From Symsagittifera roscoffensis (lineage: Eukaryota > Xenacoelomorpha > Acoela > Convolutidae): a DNA stretch of 64,000 bases. The stretch lies in the NCBI RefSeq assembly GCF_963678635.1, contig NC_087065.1, positions 12,996,743 through 13,060,742 on the forward strand, given 5' to 3'. The position numbers and the translations under genes are program-made. This document shows, one piece after another, positions 20,988-30,860 of the stretch (positions are counted from its first letter, which is position 1; every line of letters starts with the position of its first letter). Below the pieces are notes generated by a model. The model ran no database searches and had not been told where the DNA came from. It worked only from the letters and a program-made list of their open reading frames with translations.

Positions 20988-21485
20988 TTACTGAGGCTTA
21001 CAATTATCAACAAACATAAAGTCTCCCAATATTTGGGACAGTTCTTTGAATTCGTTCAAAGTATAGTTGACATATGCAACTTGCTTCAAGTCTTCATTTT
21101 CCTTTGCAGTGAAGAGTCGAATCTGAATGTAGGGTGGCTTGCTCACGTTGTACTTCTTGATTGTGACACACACCCTCCTCATGTTGTACGTTGCTATGTC
21201 ACACACTTTGTTGCAGTTGGCAAGCTCCTGATCCATAGTTGACTCTTTGTCAGAAGTGAGTTCCAATATAGGAACGAGTCCAAGGTTTTCAGCATCGTGA
21301 ATAACAGTATTTCTAATTGCTGAGATTGCTTCTCCTTCTCTTTCAACAAGATAGACTTGCTGTCTTTTTTCGAGTTGTCCCAACTCATTTTTCTTGAATA
21401 GTTGAAACCAGGGTTCAAAACAAATTTTCCCTTTGTAGGATTTTTGGAATTGTGTAGGTGTTAGTGTTCCTATATAAATCCACAA
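20988..21485 (-). CDS. Unrecognised Maverick protein, ~165 aa, weak PC4-like C-terminus
   Basis: An open frame without an in-frame ATG at its right end; it may begin by splicing (TATATAG/GAAC near 21472) or at a non-ATG codon. Composition is protein-like. The last 60 residues read RVCVTIKKYN...IQIRLFTAKEN...VAYVNYTLNEFKELSQIL: strands with alternating basic residues, an IR-x-F strand, then a helix. This order resembles the single-strand DNA-binding PC4/SUB1 fold, but the match is by eye and weak. It is divergent from the plus-strand gene at 21511 with only about 25 bases between. Confidence 0.5.
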   Translation of the reverse strand: MWIYIGTLTPTQFQKSYKGKICFEPWFQLFKKNELGQLEKRQQVYLVEREGEAISAIRNTVIHDAENLGLVPILELTSDKESTMDQELANCNKVCDIATYNMRRVCVTIKKYNVSKPPYIQIRLFTAKENEDLKQVAYVNYTLNEFKELSQILGDFMFVDNCKPQ

Positions 21486-21510
21486 TTTTCAGCAAAAATC
21501 ATTGTTCCAG

Positions 21511-21861
21511 ATGGCTGCAGCTATGTGTCAAGCTCTTCCCAGCTTTTATTCAGAGTATTGTCAAAAATTGCTATTTTTTTCCGTTTCCAGTGATTTTTAC
21601 GAAAAATATATAGTAACCAATAATTTTTGTGTCTCTACCCACAATTCTTACTGTTCTTTGGAAAATTGTAAGTTCCACATACTTCTGATTGGTTCATCTT
21701 TCGATCAAATTTTACAACGATTGGGTAATTTTCATTTCACATACCAAATTATTGATTGTCTTTACACTCTGTACAAATACAGATTTTATTCGAATGTTAT
21801 TTCATCAACTGGCGAAGTTTTCAATCAACTTGATCGCGCTGTTCATCACAATTTGAAATGA
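21511..21861 (+). CDS. Unrecognised small Maverick protein, 116 aa
   Basis: ATG at 21511 is directly preceded by TTCCAG, and a TTTTCAG lies 18 bases further upstream (ending 21492); both are good nematode 3' splice or trans-splice acceptors. The protein is Cys-, Phe- and Tyr-rich (starts MAAAMCQALPSFYSEYC). No family recognised. Its stop overlaps the start of the next frame as ATGA at 21858-21861. Confidence 0.4.
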   Translation: MAAAMCQALPSFYSEYCQKLLFFSVSSDFYEKYIVTNNFCVSTHNSYCSLENCKFHILLIGSSFDQILQRLGNFHFTYQIIDCLYTLYKYRFYSNVISSTGEVFNQLDRAVHHNLK

Positions 21862-22109
21862 AAAGCAGCAGAAAAATGCCAAGTGTTGCAAAGAAAAGAC
21901 TGTTACGCAAAAAATTCAAACGTCACTATTTATGTTCTAACCAGAAACTAGCTTCCACACAAACTATTGGTTCAGCTTTTCTAGATAGAGTTCGTAACGT
22001 ACAAAACTCAAAATCAGAACATGATTTGTTAAAAATAATTGACTGTTTTTTTGATGGTTATGGATTTGTAAATAGTGATCATGTCATTTTTTCAATGAAA
22101 AACTTCTGA
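21858..22109 (+). CDS. Unrecognised small basic Maverick protein, 83 aa
   Basis: ATG overlaps the preceding stop (ATGA). The first 35 residues are strongly basic (MKSSRKMPSVAKKRLLRKKF, then KRHY), consistent with nucleic-acid binding or nuclear targeting. The rest is ordinary. No family recognised. Small basic core proteins are known in related virus-like elements, but assigning that role here would be a guess. Confidence 0.4.
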   Translation: MKSSRKMPSVAKKRLLRKKFKRHYLCSNQKLASTQTIGSAFLDRVRNVQNSKSEHDLLKIIDCFFDGYGFVNSDHVIFSMKNF

Positions 22110-22269
22110 TATTCCATCTTTTTCTCTCATATGTTTACAAAATTACCATTAATTACCGAAAAAAAAACCACCGTTGTCAAAAACCTTTACACAAAAAATT
22201 TTCAAACATGTAAGAAAGATGTAATATTTGTTTTGATTTTCAAAAACTTGCAAAAAACATTTCAATTTT

Positions 22270-22510
22270 CTTAACAAGTTGTAAAAAATGTTTTACTTTT
22301 TTCGATAAAATGCGAAAAGTGATTCAATTTTTTCGACAAAATGCGAAAAGTGTTTTACTTTTTTCGATAAAATGCAAAAAGTGTTTCAATTTTTTCGAGA
22401 AAATGCGAAAAGTGTTTTACTTTTTTTTCGACAAAATGCGAAAAGTGTTTCAATTTTTTCGACAAAATGCGAAAAGTGTTTCAATTTTTTCTACAAAAGG
22501 CTAAAAGTGT
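22270..22510. repeat. 31-bp tandem repeat, about seven copies
   Basis: The unit is close to GCGAAAAGTGTTTCAATTTT followed by TTCGACAAAAT. Copies differ at a few positions (GATAAAAT/GACAAAAT; TTTTACTT/TTTCAATT). It lies between convergent Maverick genes and is not coding in any convincing way. Confidence 0.85.
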
Positions 22511-22758
22511 GTACAAGATGCAATATCGATTAGGTATCTTTTTACTTGTGTACAGTTTTTCTAGTGTTTTTCCGAGTTTTTGTGCAAAAATTAATCAAAT
22601 TTTTTAACATGTGTGCGAGTTCGGAGCACTTAATTAAGTTCTAATTGTTTTTCAATGGTTTACCTTGAACCTCTCATCTATTCTCATAACTAAAGTGAAA
22701 TTGAAGAAATTAATTACAGAAAACGAAGTCAAAACCAAACAACCTTTATTTACAAAAA

Positions 22759-23250
22759 CATTTAATCAAAGAGCTGTCGAGCAGCAGAAGAGTTCTGGAG
22801 GTTCTCTATAGAACGCAGAGCTGGACGAGGTTCCATTGCTGGTGGTTGTTGTGGAACTGGATGCGTCATTGTTTCTGAGAATCTCTCATCCTCATCTATT
22901 GTGATGGGGTTTTCGACTGATCCTTCCTCCTCCCAAGGAAAGAGGAAGTCGTCGACTGGTTGAGCCACAAATCTTGAGTCCGGAATCTCGGGATAGTTCA
23001 TTCCCACATGATCAGAAACTTCCCCCAGCATTTGCATTGTTCCAAGTTGGTTCTCTGTGATGGGAACTTGCATCATATGATGTTAGTTGAAATCCCTTCG
23101 CATCACTTCCACCATGTGCCAGACTTGGATTGGGATGTCCATTCGTGCCAGAAAAACTCCAGAGACTGTTTCTCGCACTTGAATTTGTACTAGATCAGGC
23201 GAAAATTCTACAGAGTACATGAGGTTGCTGTTTTGCACTGAGAAGATCAT
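22759..23250 (-). pseudogene. Unrecognised acidic Maverick protein with one in-frame stop
   Basis: Read leftward from ATG at 23250: 55 residues starting MIFSVQNSNLMYSVEFS and ending MRRDFN, then TAA at 23083-23085. The same frame continues through two methionines (MMQVPITENQ) for 104 more residues to a stop at 22759. The second part is acidic and proline-rich (DDFLFPWEEEGSVENPITID, PVPQQPPAMEP). One stop in an otherwise open 160-codon frame suggests recent inactivation, or two overlapping products. No family recognised. Confidence 0.5.
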
Positions 23251-23289
23251 TTTGAGCAATAAATTGAGTACAAGAGTAAAAATAAGGAA

Positions 23290-23400
23290 GAGTTGAGAGA
23301 GGGGTAGTTGACGGAAGATAAGTTGAAATTAAGGTATTTAGAGCTGAGAGAGGAGGTAGTTGACGGTAGTTAAGTTGAAAATAAAATGATTTTTAGTTAG
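23290..23400. repeat. Short direct repeat (GAGGTAGTTGACGG units)
   Basis: The sequence AGAG-GGTAGTTGACGGAAGATAAG at about 23295 recurs with small changes at about 23350, just upstream of the 160-codon minus-strand gene and next to the CCAAT array. Confidence 0.6.
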
Positions 23401-23438
23401 GAGTTAGGGGTACCTTCAACTCGACTGTGTGGGTTTAA

Positions 23439-23616
23439 CCAATCAGAATTGATTTTCCTTATTTGGATTGTAGTCGTGTCCAATCAGATTTCAGCTTCCT
23501 TTTATGGGATTCTTGGATAAAAGTCGTATCCAATCGGAAACAAAGCTCCATTTTGGGTATTTTCGTTTCCAATCACAAAAATGTTCATTTTTGTTCTAGT
23601 TATCATATCCAATCAG
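23439..23616. promoter_or_regulatory. Second CCAATC array in the Maverick (five boxes)
   Basis: CCAATC occurs at 23439, 23480, 23530, 23569 and 23609 (spacing 39-50), most preceded by CGTATC, CGTGTC or similar. Flanks differ from the array at 19.5 kb except for the box itself, arguing that the box is what is retained. It lies 190-360 bases upstream of the minus-strand gene starting at 23250. Confidence 0.65.
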
Positions 23617-23787
23617 AGAAATTTTTAAGGACTTAAATCTTTCAAATGAGTAAAAATATACACAAAGCAATTGCAAAAATAAATGACCAAAAGTTGTTTG
23701 CAGTAAAAATAAGAAATATTGCTGATATAAGTAACAAAAGAAAGAAAATTAATAAAAATAATATCTCTGCAACTTTTTTCATCAAGT

Positions 23788-24141
23788 TCATTGAATTTTT
23801 TGTATGTAATCAATGAGAAATTGCTGATTTTTGAGTAGATAGTCAAGTTCTTTGATTTTGATGTAAATTTGGGAAGATAACTCAAAGTTGACGAATTTTT
23901 CAAAGCAGACTTCTGGAAATCTGATTCCAAACCGAATCAAGCAGGATTTTGAACTTTGAAAATCTTTAAAGAAATGAAGGAATAAAGAACTTTGCTGAGG
24001 TGTTTTTACAAATTTGGGTTTTGGATAGGGGATAAAAAGAGTTTTTAATGTATTATTGTACAATTTTTTGATCAATTTCAAATTCTCGAGTATAAACAAA
24101 ATTTCTTTCCTTGTGAGGTGTAATTCAGCCGTAAGTTTCAA
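23788..24141 (-). CDS. Unrecognised Maverick frame, ~117 aa, no ATG
   Basis: An open frame rich in Leu, Lys and Phe with predicted helices (TRKEILFILENLKLIKKLYN; ELSSQIYIKIKELDYLL). It lacks an ATG at its right end, so it is an exon or a truncated gene. Coiled-coil-like character is all that can be said. Confidence 0.35.
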   Translation of the reverse strand: MKLTAELHLTRKEILFILENLKLIKKLYNNTLKTLFIPYPKPKFVKTPQQSSLFLHFFKDFQSSKSCLIRFGIRFPEVCFEKFVNFELSSQIYIKIKELDYLLKNQQFLIDYIQKIQ

Positions 24142-24432
24142 ACTTTGATACGCAATATGTGAATCAAAATTAAACTCTTTGATTGAGTAAGTTTCTCTGA
24201 AGAGACTTTACTTAGTCAGATAACTCTATTTTGTACAATAAAGACGTCCAAAAAATTATGAAAAAAGTAAGAGTCAACATCTATTTCATCAATAAGAAAA
24301 TCAATTGGAATTTTTTCTTTTTTCTTATAAAGTAACTCGAGGAATCTCAAATATTTTTTGATAGACGTTTGTCAAATAATGACTAAGGTTTTTTAAAAAA
24401 AATAAACAATTCACTTTTAGAAAATGCTGAAT

Positions 24433-24486
24433 TCTGATTGATTTCCAACAAACAGTGTTACTAAAAAAATACTCAATTCTGATTGG
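24433..24486 (-). promoter_or_regulatory. Inverted CCAATC boxes upstream of polB
   Basis: ATTCTGATTGGTTG (complement of CCAATCAGAAT) at about 24477-24490 and the variant ATTCTGATTGATT at about 24431 lie 240-295 bases before the polymerase ATG. This is the third place in the Maverick where the box precedes a gene. Confidence 0.5.
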
Positions 24487-24726
24487 TTGATTTTCTCTAA
24501 TAAAAAGCAAAAAAAAATTATTTCATTCTGATTTTCTTTTACGTTAAAAGCAACTGCTCTATACTTTGTATAACTACTTGAAATAAATTTCAAATATTTT
24601 TAACAATTCAAAGTAAGTAAAAAAAAATTTTTAATAAATTTTTGGAACATTTTAAATCTCCCAATTTGATATGTACCAAGTACTAACAGCTTTATATTGA
24701 GACTTAAAAATTCTCCCATTTTTTAG

Positions 24727-27700
24727 ATGCCATCGCTGAATAGAAATGAGAAAGTGAAATGCGAGGATTGTGATAAAGAATACAGGAGGTCCGATGCGGC
24801 TCGACATCGCAAGAGTTGTGTGCAAGGAGTTATTTCTTGTCCTGATTGTAGGTATTTCACTTACAATCAACAGGAAATGAATTATCACGTGGCCAAAAAG
24901 CATGCTCCATCAACTTCCAAGCAATCAACGGTTTGCTCGTCTTGTGAACAGGAGAGTTTCCGAGTTACTACTCTCTCCAACAACATCGGAGAAAAGAACA
25001 TGGGGCGAAACAACGGAAACCAAGTGATACGGTGGCAGACTTGAACAAGATTGTGGAGGAGGAAGGGGAAGATGAAGAGAAACTCAAAGAGGAGTTGAGT
25101 GCCTGTCAGCATTTATTGGTGGACACTGAGATGGAGAATGGGAGGCATAAGGTATTTAACTTTCAAATGTCAAAGTTAGATACCAAGATTATCAACGAGA
25201 AGCTTGAAGAAGTCTTCAACAAGCTAGATTCGGCTGCAAAAATCAATATTGCTCTTGGATTTGTTCTCCGTAATGTCGAAACGGGAGAATATCGGTATTA
25301 CTATGCACACGAAAACAATACTTTGTTCGAAAAATCGCATTTACTGTGTACAAAAGCGGATTTGATTACAATCCAGGGAAAAGTTGAAAAGTTTGATATC
25401 GTTGAGCAATGCACATAAGAACGTCAGAACACAGAGTGGAGATTCAAGCTGATCACAAATGTTACTATTTTTGCTGCACTACTGAAAAACATCCCTATGG
25501 GATGTCCAGACTCTGTGTTGCCTGAACCTTTACTACGACATACGCAAGTAAATGTACGCAAACAAAGATAAACAACCATACAAAGATCATCTTTGTCTTT
25601 TCCGTGCGTTAACAATGTATTTGCATGGTCATAGTAACCTCGATGCTCATACATCTGAGCTGTTTACAGAGTTTATATCAAAATCTGGATACGATCCGAA
25701 AAATTTTCGTGGTGTGTCAATCGATGATTTACCTGTTGTAGAGGGAATAGTTGAACGAAACATATTCATTTACGATTTTGATATTCAAGAAGGAGAATAT
25801 GTTGGAGAATTAGCCAGGCGAAGTATTGGAAAATTTGAAAAAACGGTGAAATTGCTAAGATTCAACAACCATATTATTCACACGAATGATATTGATTCCT
25901 TCTTCAAGTGTTTTCGATGTCCTAGCTGTGACTGTTTCTTCAACAGATCAGACAACTTCAACCGACATCTTCTAACTTGTAAAGATCGAGTGCGACATAT
26001 TTATCCCAAAAAATGTATATACACTTCGAGAAACGCTATTTGAAAAGTTGGAAGGTTTCAATATCCCAGTTTCGAAAGATAACACACTATTCAACAACCT
26101 AGCCATTTTCGATTTTGAGTCGATATGTGTTCCATCAGATGAACTGAAAGCTACCCAAACAACAACTTGGATTGGAAAACACGTTCCAATTTCTGTATCA
26201 ATATCCTCGAACCTGATAGATGAACCAATTTTTCTTTATAACAAGGATCCGCAAAAGCTTATTATCGATTTTGTAATCAAACTCGAACTTTTGGCTGAGA
26301 AAAGTAAGCTCGAAATGAGAACTAAATTTCAAGATGTTGAAAGAGTAGTGAATGAGCGGATGTCAAAAATTTTCCAAGAGTTGAATGAAAAATGTCGACT
26401 TTGAATACGAAGATGAATGTATAGAAGATACAGAGGAAAATGATATGTCAACTCAGTTTTTGAGAATGCAGAAAAAACAGCTGATTGATTTGAAACAAAA
26501 TCTGGAGAGGTATGTTAACACGTTACCTGTATTTGGGTTTAACAGTGGAAGATATGATCTGAACTTGATCAAGAGCTATCTGATTCCCTACTTAATCAAT
26601 GATAAAGAAGCTGAACCTATGGTTATCAAAAAGGCTAACGATTTCATATCCTTCAAGTTTGGAGATATACAGTTTCTCAATATCATGAAATTTTTGGGTG
26701 GAGCAACATCTCTAGATTCCTTTCTTAAAGCTTACAAAGCCAGTGTGACAAAAGGGTTTTTCCCTTATGAGTGGTTTGACAGTCCAGACAAGCTCGAGAG
26801 TGAAGAATTACCTCCATACGAAGCCTTTTTCAGTAAACTGAGAAACAACAACCCTCTTGTAAAGACTTTAAGGATTACCAGAACCTGAAGTCAAGTGGAC
26901 TTGATGAGCAGCAAGCACTAAAGAAACTTCAAATCAGGTCAGTACCTGCATCTGGATGGGATAATTACAAATATTTACAGGAGACTTGGCAGAACATGGA
27001 ATGACTACATTTAAAGATTTTTTGCAGTGGTACAACAACAAAGATGTTGTTCCAACCCTTGAAGCAATGCAAAAAATGGTTCAGTTTTATCATCAGAAAG
27101 AAATTGATATGTTAAAACTTGGATCTACTCTTCCAAATCTGGCAAATATTTTACTTCACAAATCAACCAATGAAAAATTCTACCCTTTTTGCGAAAGTGA
27201 TAGAGATTTGTGCGAGAAAATTAGAGGGGATATGACGGGTGGACCATCAATTGTGTTTACTCGAAAAGCTGTTGTGGATGAAACCTTTATCCCGGATTCA
27301 GCAAATGTCTGCAAATCAATTGTTGGAATTGATGCGAGCCAGCTCTATCCCTATTCAATGTGTCAAAACATGCCAACAGGATTGTACACAAGATGGGAGT
27401 TTGATTCCGATATATTTAAAAATTCAAAGCTAGACATAACCGTTCTCGCAATTTTGAGAACATGGTCATGTCTTACTACCAAGAAACCAGACCAGAATGT
27501 AGAATTGAGAGCTTCCACACATCTGGAAATCAAAAGAAAATTGACTGTTTCAATGTTGATAGATATTGCAATCACTGCAAAACCATTTTTGTCCTTGCCA
27601 GGAGACTCGTCCCTCACTTAGCGATGAAGATATTGAGAGAGGAAACAGAAGGAGAGAGATGGATGACTTGAGACGTGAATATATTCGCGAAAAAGGATAC

Positions 27701-29029
27701 AAAATCGAAGAGATGTGGGAATGTGAGTGGTGGCAAAACTTCAAAACTAACGAAAAATAAAGAATCATATCCGATCCAACTTTCCCTACAAAAGATCACT
27801 CTCTACTGATTTCTTATTGGAAAAAATAAGAGATGGATCTCTTTATGGCTATATTCAGTGCGACTTAGTTGTTCCAGACGAACTGAAAGCAAAATTTTCT
27901 AATTTTCCTCCAATTTTTAAAAACACTGATGTTGGAAAAAATGACATTGGGGAATATATGCAAAATCTTGCCATTGAAAATTATCTTCTGAAGCACCCCC
28001 AGCGTATGCTAATATCTAGTTTCAAACTAGAAAATGGTTCCATCATTACTCCTCTTTTCAATTTCTACATGGAACTTGGCTTACAGTTTACAAAAGTTTA
28101 CCGCTTTGTACAGTATCTCCCTCGAAAATGCTTCAACAAGTTTGTTCAGTCGGTTGTTGATGCTAGAAGGAAAGGAGATGAGAACCCTTTATCCGGTGTT
28201 GTTGCAGAGACTATGAAGCTTTTAGGTAATTCATCCTACGGTTACCAGATAATGGACAGATCGAGACATACGATCACAAAGTATTTGAATGATGAGAAAA
28301 CACACAAAGCAATTAATGAACCTCTCTTCAAACGATTGAACACTGTTCAGAAAGACTTGTACGAGATTGAGTTACTAAATTCAACAATTGAGCACAAAGA
28401 ACCCATAATAGTCGGATTTTTCATTCTGCAGTATGCAAAGCTGAGAACGCTTGAGCTTTACTACAATTTTTTTGACAAATTTTGTGATGTAAATAAGTTC
28501 GAGGAATTAGAAATGGACACGGACTCGCTGTATTTAGCTCTTGCTGAGGAAAATTTGTATGATTGTATTCGTCCGGAGAAAAAGGTGACTGGGAAAAATT
28601 GAGAGAAAAAGATTGCAGAGATTCATTCAGAGCAGATTCAAAAACAAACTTTTTTCCACAAACATGTTGTAGCGTTCACAAGAAGCACGATAAACGAGAG
28701 CCTGGTCTGTTTAAAGAAGAATTTAGGTGTAGGGAGATGCTATGTTGATGCAGCAAGACTTATTGTTGCTATGACAACAAATCAGACAAAATGAAGTTTA
28801 GCAGCAAAGGATTAAAAAAAGAATTCTAGAGGAATCCGGTGATGGACCTATGGAAAAATACAGGAAAGTACTCGACGAAGCAATCAATTTGACTTCAACA
28901 AACAGAGGATTTAGAACCATTAATCATATGGTTGCTACATACGAGCAAACAAAGAAGAGATTGAGCTACTTTTACCCTAAAAGACAAGTTCAGGACAACG
29001 GAATACACACAAAACCTTTGAACTTGTAA
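24727..29029 (+). pseudogene. Protein-primed family-B DNA polymerase (PolB) of the Maverick, broken
   Basis: ATG at 24727 follows TTTTTTAG. The N-terminal zinc-finger region carries MPSLNRNEK...CEDCDKEY and CPDCRYF...H...H; a second finger CPSCDCFFNRSDNF...C lies near 25918-25980. Exonuclease motifs: IFDFES (about 26105-26122) and FNSGRYDLN (about 26536-26562). Polymerase motif A is IDASQLYP (about 27327-27352), motif B is LLGNSSYGYQIMD (about 28217-28257) and motif C is MDTDSLY (about 28513-28533). The frame ends at TAA 29027-29029. All catalytic motifs are intact, but at least eight stops or frameshifts (near 24985, 25416, 25545, 26000, 26400, 26880, 26985, 27460, 27620, 27757, 28590) split it. 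Several lie in A-runs and lack splice signals. Known role: replication of the linear element from a terminal protein. Confidence 0.92.
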
Positions 29030-29159
29030 ATAACTGAAGGTGTAATAGCATTCAATTCAGTATTGATTAAGTAACTGTAAACTTGTGGTTAAATGATTAT
29101 ACGAAGCAGTGATTTATATACTTCATCTGATATACTTGAATATAATTTTTTTTCTTCAA

Positions 29160-29701
29160 AAAACATGATTTTTTTCTCGAAGTTTCGTTAGGTTTCAATA
29201 TGGCTTTTAGATAGCTTTCTCGTTGAATCAAACCTATAAAACAATAACCAAAACATCTAAACCGTAGAAGCTAGCTAAGAAACGAAAGTATCGGCAAAAT
29301 CGAGCTCAAAAAACTCGGTTGCCAAAATTTTTTTGAAACTTACCATCTGAAACTTTACCATCTTACCATCTGAAACCTTACCATCTTAATACATAGGAAA
29401 CCTATTCCCTATCTTAATACATAGGGAAATTTATTCCCTATTGAGTTCTAAATTACCTACAATGAATTTCTTATACATAGCGAAATCTACACATGGGAAA
29501 TTTGGGCGCCGAAAAAAACTTACCATCTTACCATCTGAAACCTCGTATCTTAATACATTGGGAAACCTATTCCCTATCTTAATACATTGTAGACTCTATA
29601 CCCAACCTTAATACATAGCCTGCTGACCTGATGCTCTATTCCCTATATTAATACATGGGGGTCAGCAGGCACCCCCCACTCTCCCTCACCCTTCTACTAC
29701 T
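29160..29701. repeat. Right terminal inverted repeat of the Maverick
   Basis: Complement of 15872-16395. Begins in AAACATGATTTTTTTCTCG, about 130 bases after the polB stop, and ends CTTCTACTACT. It is much shorter than the end region shared by the left end and the other Maverick, so the right repeat appears truncated on its inner side. Confidence 0.9.
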
Positions 29702-29707
29702 ATTATA
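29702..29707. repeat. Right target-site duplication of the Maverick (ATTATA)
   Basis: Directly follows the terminus and is identical to 15866-15871. After it, the retrotransposon sequence resumes with TGTTTCGGGTTCTGGG, exactly as in the uninterrupted copy at 37562. Confidence 0.95.
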
Positions 29708-30339
29708 TGTTTCGGGTTCTGGGTAGGACACCAAAAATATCCCTACACTGGGGGAACGCAATTTGTGGATGAGCTTTTTGGTGTTGGAGAATCTAGATGA
29801 GTCTGACCAATTCTTTTCAGGCAAAGATTTCATCCCGAAATTCGATGTAACAATTGATCTTAACAAGGCGATGTTCAGGATTCGTAACCCGAAAGTGAAG
29901 TACGTAATTAAACCGGTAAATTTGGTAATGGCGAATGAAAATAAGGCTCCAGTTTTTTTGAGTAGGAGGGTAAGGCTGAAAGCGAATGAGGCGGCAATAG
30001 TAAAATTGCGAAAGAAAAACTATAACGAACTAAGAGACAAGAAAAAAGTATGTATAGTACCGAACCCATACAGTCAAAGTGCTGCTATTTAAGGAAGATC
30101 CTTCTTGGTAAACTTCTCTGCGTCAGTGTCTTGTTGATTACTCTTGATATACCAATCACAATCCAGAGGGGGAGGAAGCTGGGATACGCACTGCCCGTGA
30201 AAACTAGATATGAAATGACGGAAAATGGGCAAGAAAACGAAGGTCTTGATATTGCCCTAATCATAGGGATAAAATTTGTATCTTGGGAAAATTCAAGAAA
30301 ACAAATTGATCATCAGGTCTCGTGAAGTCACTTAAGTCA
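29708..30339 (+). pseudogene. Protease C-terminal part and pol linker, first Ty3/gypsy copy
   Basis: Resumes the retrotransposon after the Maverick. The frame at 29763-30089 carries FLVLENLDESDQFFSGKDF followed by FDVTIDLNKAM and IRNP, the usual C-terminal end of gypsy retropepsins, then a basic linker. A further frame, 30150-30322, contains GRKLGYALPVKTRYEM. The sequence stops matching pol at 30339, where the duplicated leader begins. RT is absent downstream of this copy. Confidence 0.8.
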
Positions 30340-30352
30340 CTCCATCAAGAAC
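30330..30352. other. Junction of a tandem duplication in the retrotransposon
   Basis: Left of 30340 the sequence equals 38160-38193 (inside pol); right of about 30349 it equals the leader copy near 8490 (GAACCGAA-TAGCTCCGACC). About nine bases (CTCCATCAA) lie between. The duplicated unit is roughly 7.85-8.0 kb without the Maverick. Confidence 0.85.
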
Positions 30353-30860
30353 CGAATTAGCTCCGACCCCATGAGAGAGAAAAACACAACAGATAGTGTC
30401 CAAGAGATAGTGTCCTCTTGTTATAGCGCCAATTTCTCTTCGCCCCATATGTGACTTAAATAGGCGACTGTTACATAGTGTTTTATGGCGCTCCTGGGTG
30501 TTTTTACGATATCAAGACTACGGGATCAAACCCACTCGACGCAGCTCCGGGCTACATGCCCATTCTATAACACCGGTAGTACGGTTCAACGGAAACGTGT
30601 CCACCTTCTGGTTGTACCATGATAGCTCTGGTTGTCCCATGATAGAAAACTCGAGAAAATTTTCCGGTGCGCTTTCTGAAACGAGGCCTAGCTAAGCAAA
30701 CAAGGGGGGCCACTAGAGGGACAAAATGCGAAACAAAAAAATATATATTAGAAAAAGGATGAAAACAAACAGTAAAAAATTCAAAAAGGACAGTGGCTTG
30801 GATTTCCAGACTAGGTGGATTAAACCTTTATATTGGTTAGAATAGTATACTCATACTCAC
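30345..30860 (+). repeat. Partial leader copy before the second LTR
   Basis: Corresponds to 8490-8991; it begins in mid-leader because of the duplication junction. Confidence 0.8.

Larger units (their letters stand above)
15872..29701 (+). mobile_element. Maverick/Polinton, 13,830 bp, complete ends
   Basis: Starts AGTAGTAGAAG and ends with its complement CTTCTACTACT. It has terminal inverted repeats, a 6-bp target duplication and a protein-primed family-B DNA polymerase gene reading rightwards at its right side; all are defining Maverick features. The rest of the cargo is small, mostly unrecognised genes on both strands. I find no integrase, FtsK/HerA-like ATPase, adenain-like protease or jelly-roll capsid frame, so this copy looks non-autonomous or internally deleted. 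It is AT-rich compared with the retrotransposon it interrupts. Confidence 0.93.
8992..30339 (+). mobile_element. Ty3/gypsy retrotransposon, 5' half, first copy (split by a Maverick)
   Basis: LTR, leader, minisatellite, gag and protease in order, interrupted at 15866-29707 by the Maverick and continuing to 30339, where it stops abruptly after CACTTAAGTCA. The equivalent point in the second copy is 38193, which carries on into RT. The first copy therefore lacks RT, RNase H and integrase. It is one arm of a tandem duplication of about 8 kb (Maverick excluded). Confidence 0.85.

Noticed and set aside
22270-22510. CRISPR-like regular repeats
   Set aside because: Repeats are contiguous without unique spacers and lie in a eukaryotic transposon.
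24727-29029. Explaining the polB frame changes as introns
   Set aside because: At most breaks the frames overlap or abut within a few bases and no GT...AG pair of sensible length fits, so indels are the better explanation.
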